Origin: Burkholderia arboris
Lineage (GTDB): Bacteria; Pseudomonadota; Gammaproteobacteria; Burkholderiales; Burkholderiaceae
Reading direction: 5' to 3'
DNA length: 64,000 bases
NCBI RefSeq assembly: GCF_902499125.1
Contig: NZ_CABVPX010000004.1
Span: 62,001-126,000, forward strand
Shown one piece after another: positions 63,305-64,000 of the stretch (the stretch's first letter is position 1; each line of letters opens with the position of its first letter). The notes beneath the pieces are model-generated. The model made no database searches. It was given only the letters and a program-made list of their open reading frames with translations, and had not been told where the DNA came from. A program made the position numbers and the translations under genes.

Positions 63305-63342
63305 ACGCGTCTGACCGAATTTGGCGGACGCGTATTTTTTTT
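63305..63342 (+). terminator. intrinsic terminator with no assigned gene
   Basis: ACGCGTC and GACGCGT (15-base loop) followed by eight T residues on the plus strand. The nearest plus-strand gene already has its own terminator 300 bases upstream, so this may end a small RNA from 63120-63340. Confidence 0.6.
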
Positions 63343-63356
63343 CCTGGCCGGCCCCG

Positions 63357-64000
63357 CTAGCGGCGAATCTCCAGATACCGGCTCGGCGTGTCGCCCAGGA
63401 TGCGGCGAAACGCCGACGTGAACGCGCTTGCGCTCGCGTACCCGAGATCGAACGCGACGCGCGTCACCGGCTGCCCGTCGGTCAGGCGGGCAATCGCCGC
63501 GAGCATGCACACCTGCTGGCGCCACGCGGCAAAACTCACGCCCGTCTGCGCGCGGAACTGCCGCGTGAACGTCCGCCGGCTCACACCGGCATCGGCCGCG
63601 ACCCGGTCGAGATCGGCCGCGATCGACGGCGACGCGAACAGGTGCCGGCACACCTTCGCCAGCCGTGCGTCGGCCGGCAGCGGCGCATGCAGCGACAGGC
63701 GCGGCATCGTCGCGATTTCCGCAACCAGCAGATCCATCAGCTTGCCCGCGCGCCCGTCGACGTCGTACAGGGCCGGCAGGTCGATCGCATCGTCGATCAG
63801 TTGCCGCAGCAGCGGCGACACGCCATGCACGCCGCACTGCGCGGGCAGCCCGGCAGCCTGCGCGGCGTCGGCGGACACGAACGTGTTGAGCATCGTGACC
63901 GGCCCGGTCATCGTCATTTCGTGCCGCACGCCGGCCGGCACCCAGCACGCGCGCTGCGGCGGCACCAGCCAGCGGCCGTGCGGCGTCGACACGCTGATCG
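63357..64000 (-). CDS. AraC-family regulator (5' end outside window)
   Basis: At least 214 residues. An N-terminal cupin-like part (PPQRACWVPAGVRHEMTMTG, so the AraC_binding type) is followed by the double helix-turn-helix: AADAGVSRRTFTRQFRAQTG and VAFDLGYASASAFTSAFRRI. The frame runs to the window edge with no stop, so the N-terminus is missing. Role unknown; it may act on genes past the window. Confidence 0.9.
   Translation of the reverse strand, partial: ISVSTPHGRWLVPPQRACWVPAGVRHEMTMTGPVTMLNTFVSADAAQAAGLPAQCGVHGVSPLLRQLIDDAIDLPALYDVDGRAGKLMDLLVAEIATMPRLSLHAPLPADARLAKVCRHLFASPSIAADLDRVAADAGVSRRTFTRQFRAQTGVSFAAWRQQVCMLAAIARLTDGQPVTRVAFDLGYASASAFTSAFRRILGDTPSRYLEIRR

Overview
The window looks like part of a large replicon of a Burkholderia species, most likely of the Burkholderia cepacia complex. 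The sequence is very GC-rich with strong GC3 bias, and it carries an amidase (ami) operon, a pcaQ-pcaHG block and a heptose-containing exopolysaccharide locus. No rRNA, tRNA, insertion sequence or CRISPR array was seen.

1-28.2 kb is a polysaccharide region. It opens with the 3' part of a GH2 beta-mannosidase-like gene and a sigma-54 activator of the FleQ/VpsR type. GNAT and manC genes follow on the plus strand. A long minus-strand operon (23.15 down to 6.55 kb) then carries the GDP-D-glycero-D-manno-heptose genes (hddA, gmhA, hddC, gmhB), a Wzc-like co-polymerase, glycosyltransferases, Wzy- and Wzx-like membrane proteins, a tandem alpha/beta hydrolase, an acyltransferase and a secreted GH71/GH99-like hydrolase. 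The wza gene is divergent, followed by a secreted GH3 glucosidase whose upstream region holds a cloverleaf-like inverted repeat array. The layout fits a Wzx/Wzy-type polymer containing mannose and/or heptose, probably acylated, made under sigma-54 control.

28-33 kb is mixed housekeeping: DUF4865 with a divergent LysR, DUF2625, an IMPACT protein, a lipoprotein and PPK2.

32.8-41.1 kb is a candidate peptide-export system and the most interesting block. Two short double-glycine-leader peptides are followed on the same strand by a C39-peptidase ABC transporter, an LpxL-like acyltransferase lacking the usual acidic dyad residue, an HlyD adaptor and an OmpW-like barrel with a long low-complexity N-terminus. 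A TolC-type protein is divergent.

41.4-47.3 kb is an ami operon: amiE, amiS, a MoxR/CbbQ-like ATPase, a NorD/CbbO-like VWA protein, amiC and amiR. Its leader matches an ANTAR antitermination target (two hexaloop hairpins with A1/G4) followed by a strong intrinsic terminator.

47.4-57.9 kb holds an HxlR regulator with a divergent dehalogenase-like hydrolase sharing three copies of one operator, then ggt, a membrane hydrolase, a full-length lhr helicase with an internal 6-bp repeat, and an amino-acid permease.

58-64 kb has a RelE/HigB-HigA type toxin-antitoxin pair, pcaQ, a two-gene insert flanked by two copies of a pca-type promoter sequence, pcaHG and the 3' part of an AraC regulator that runs off the window.
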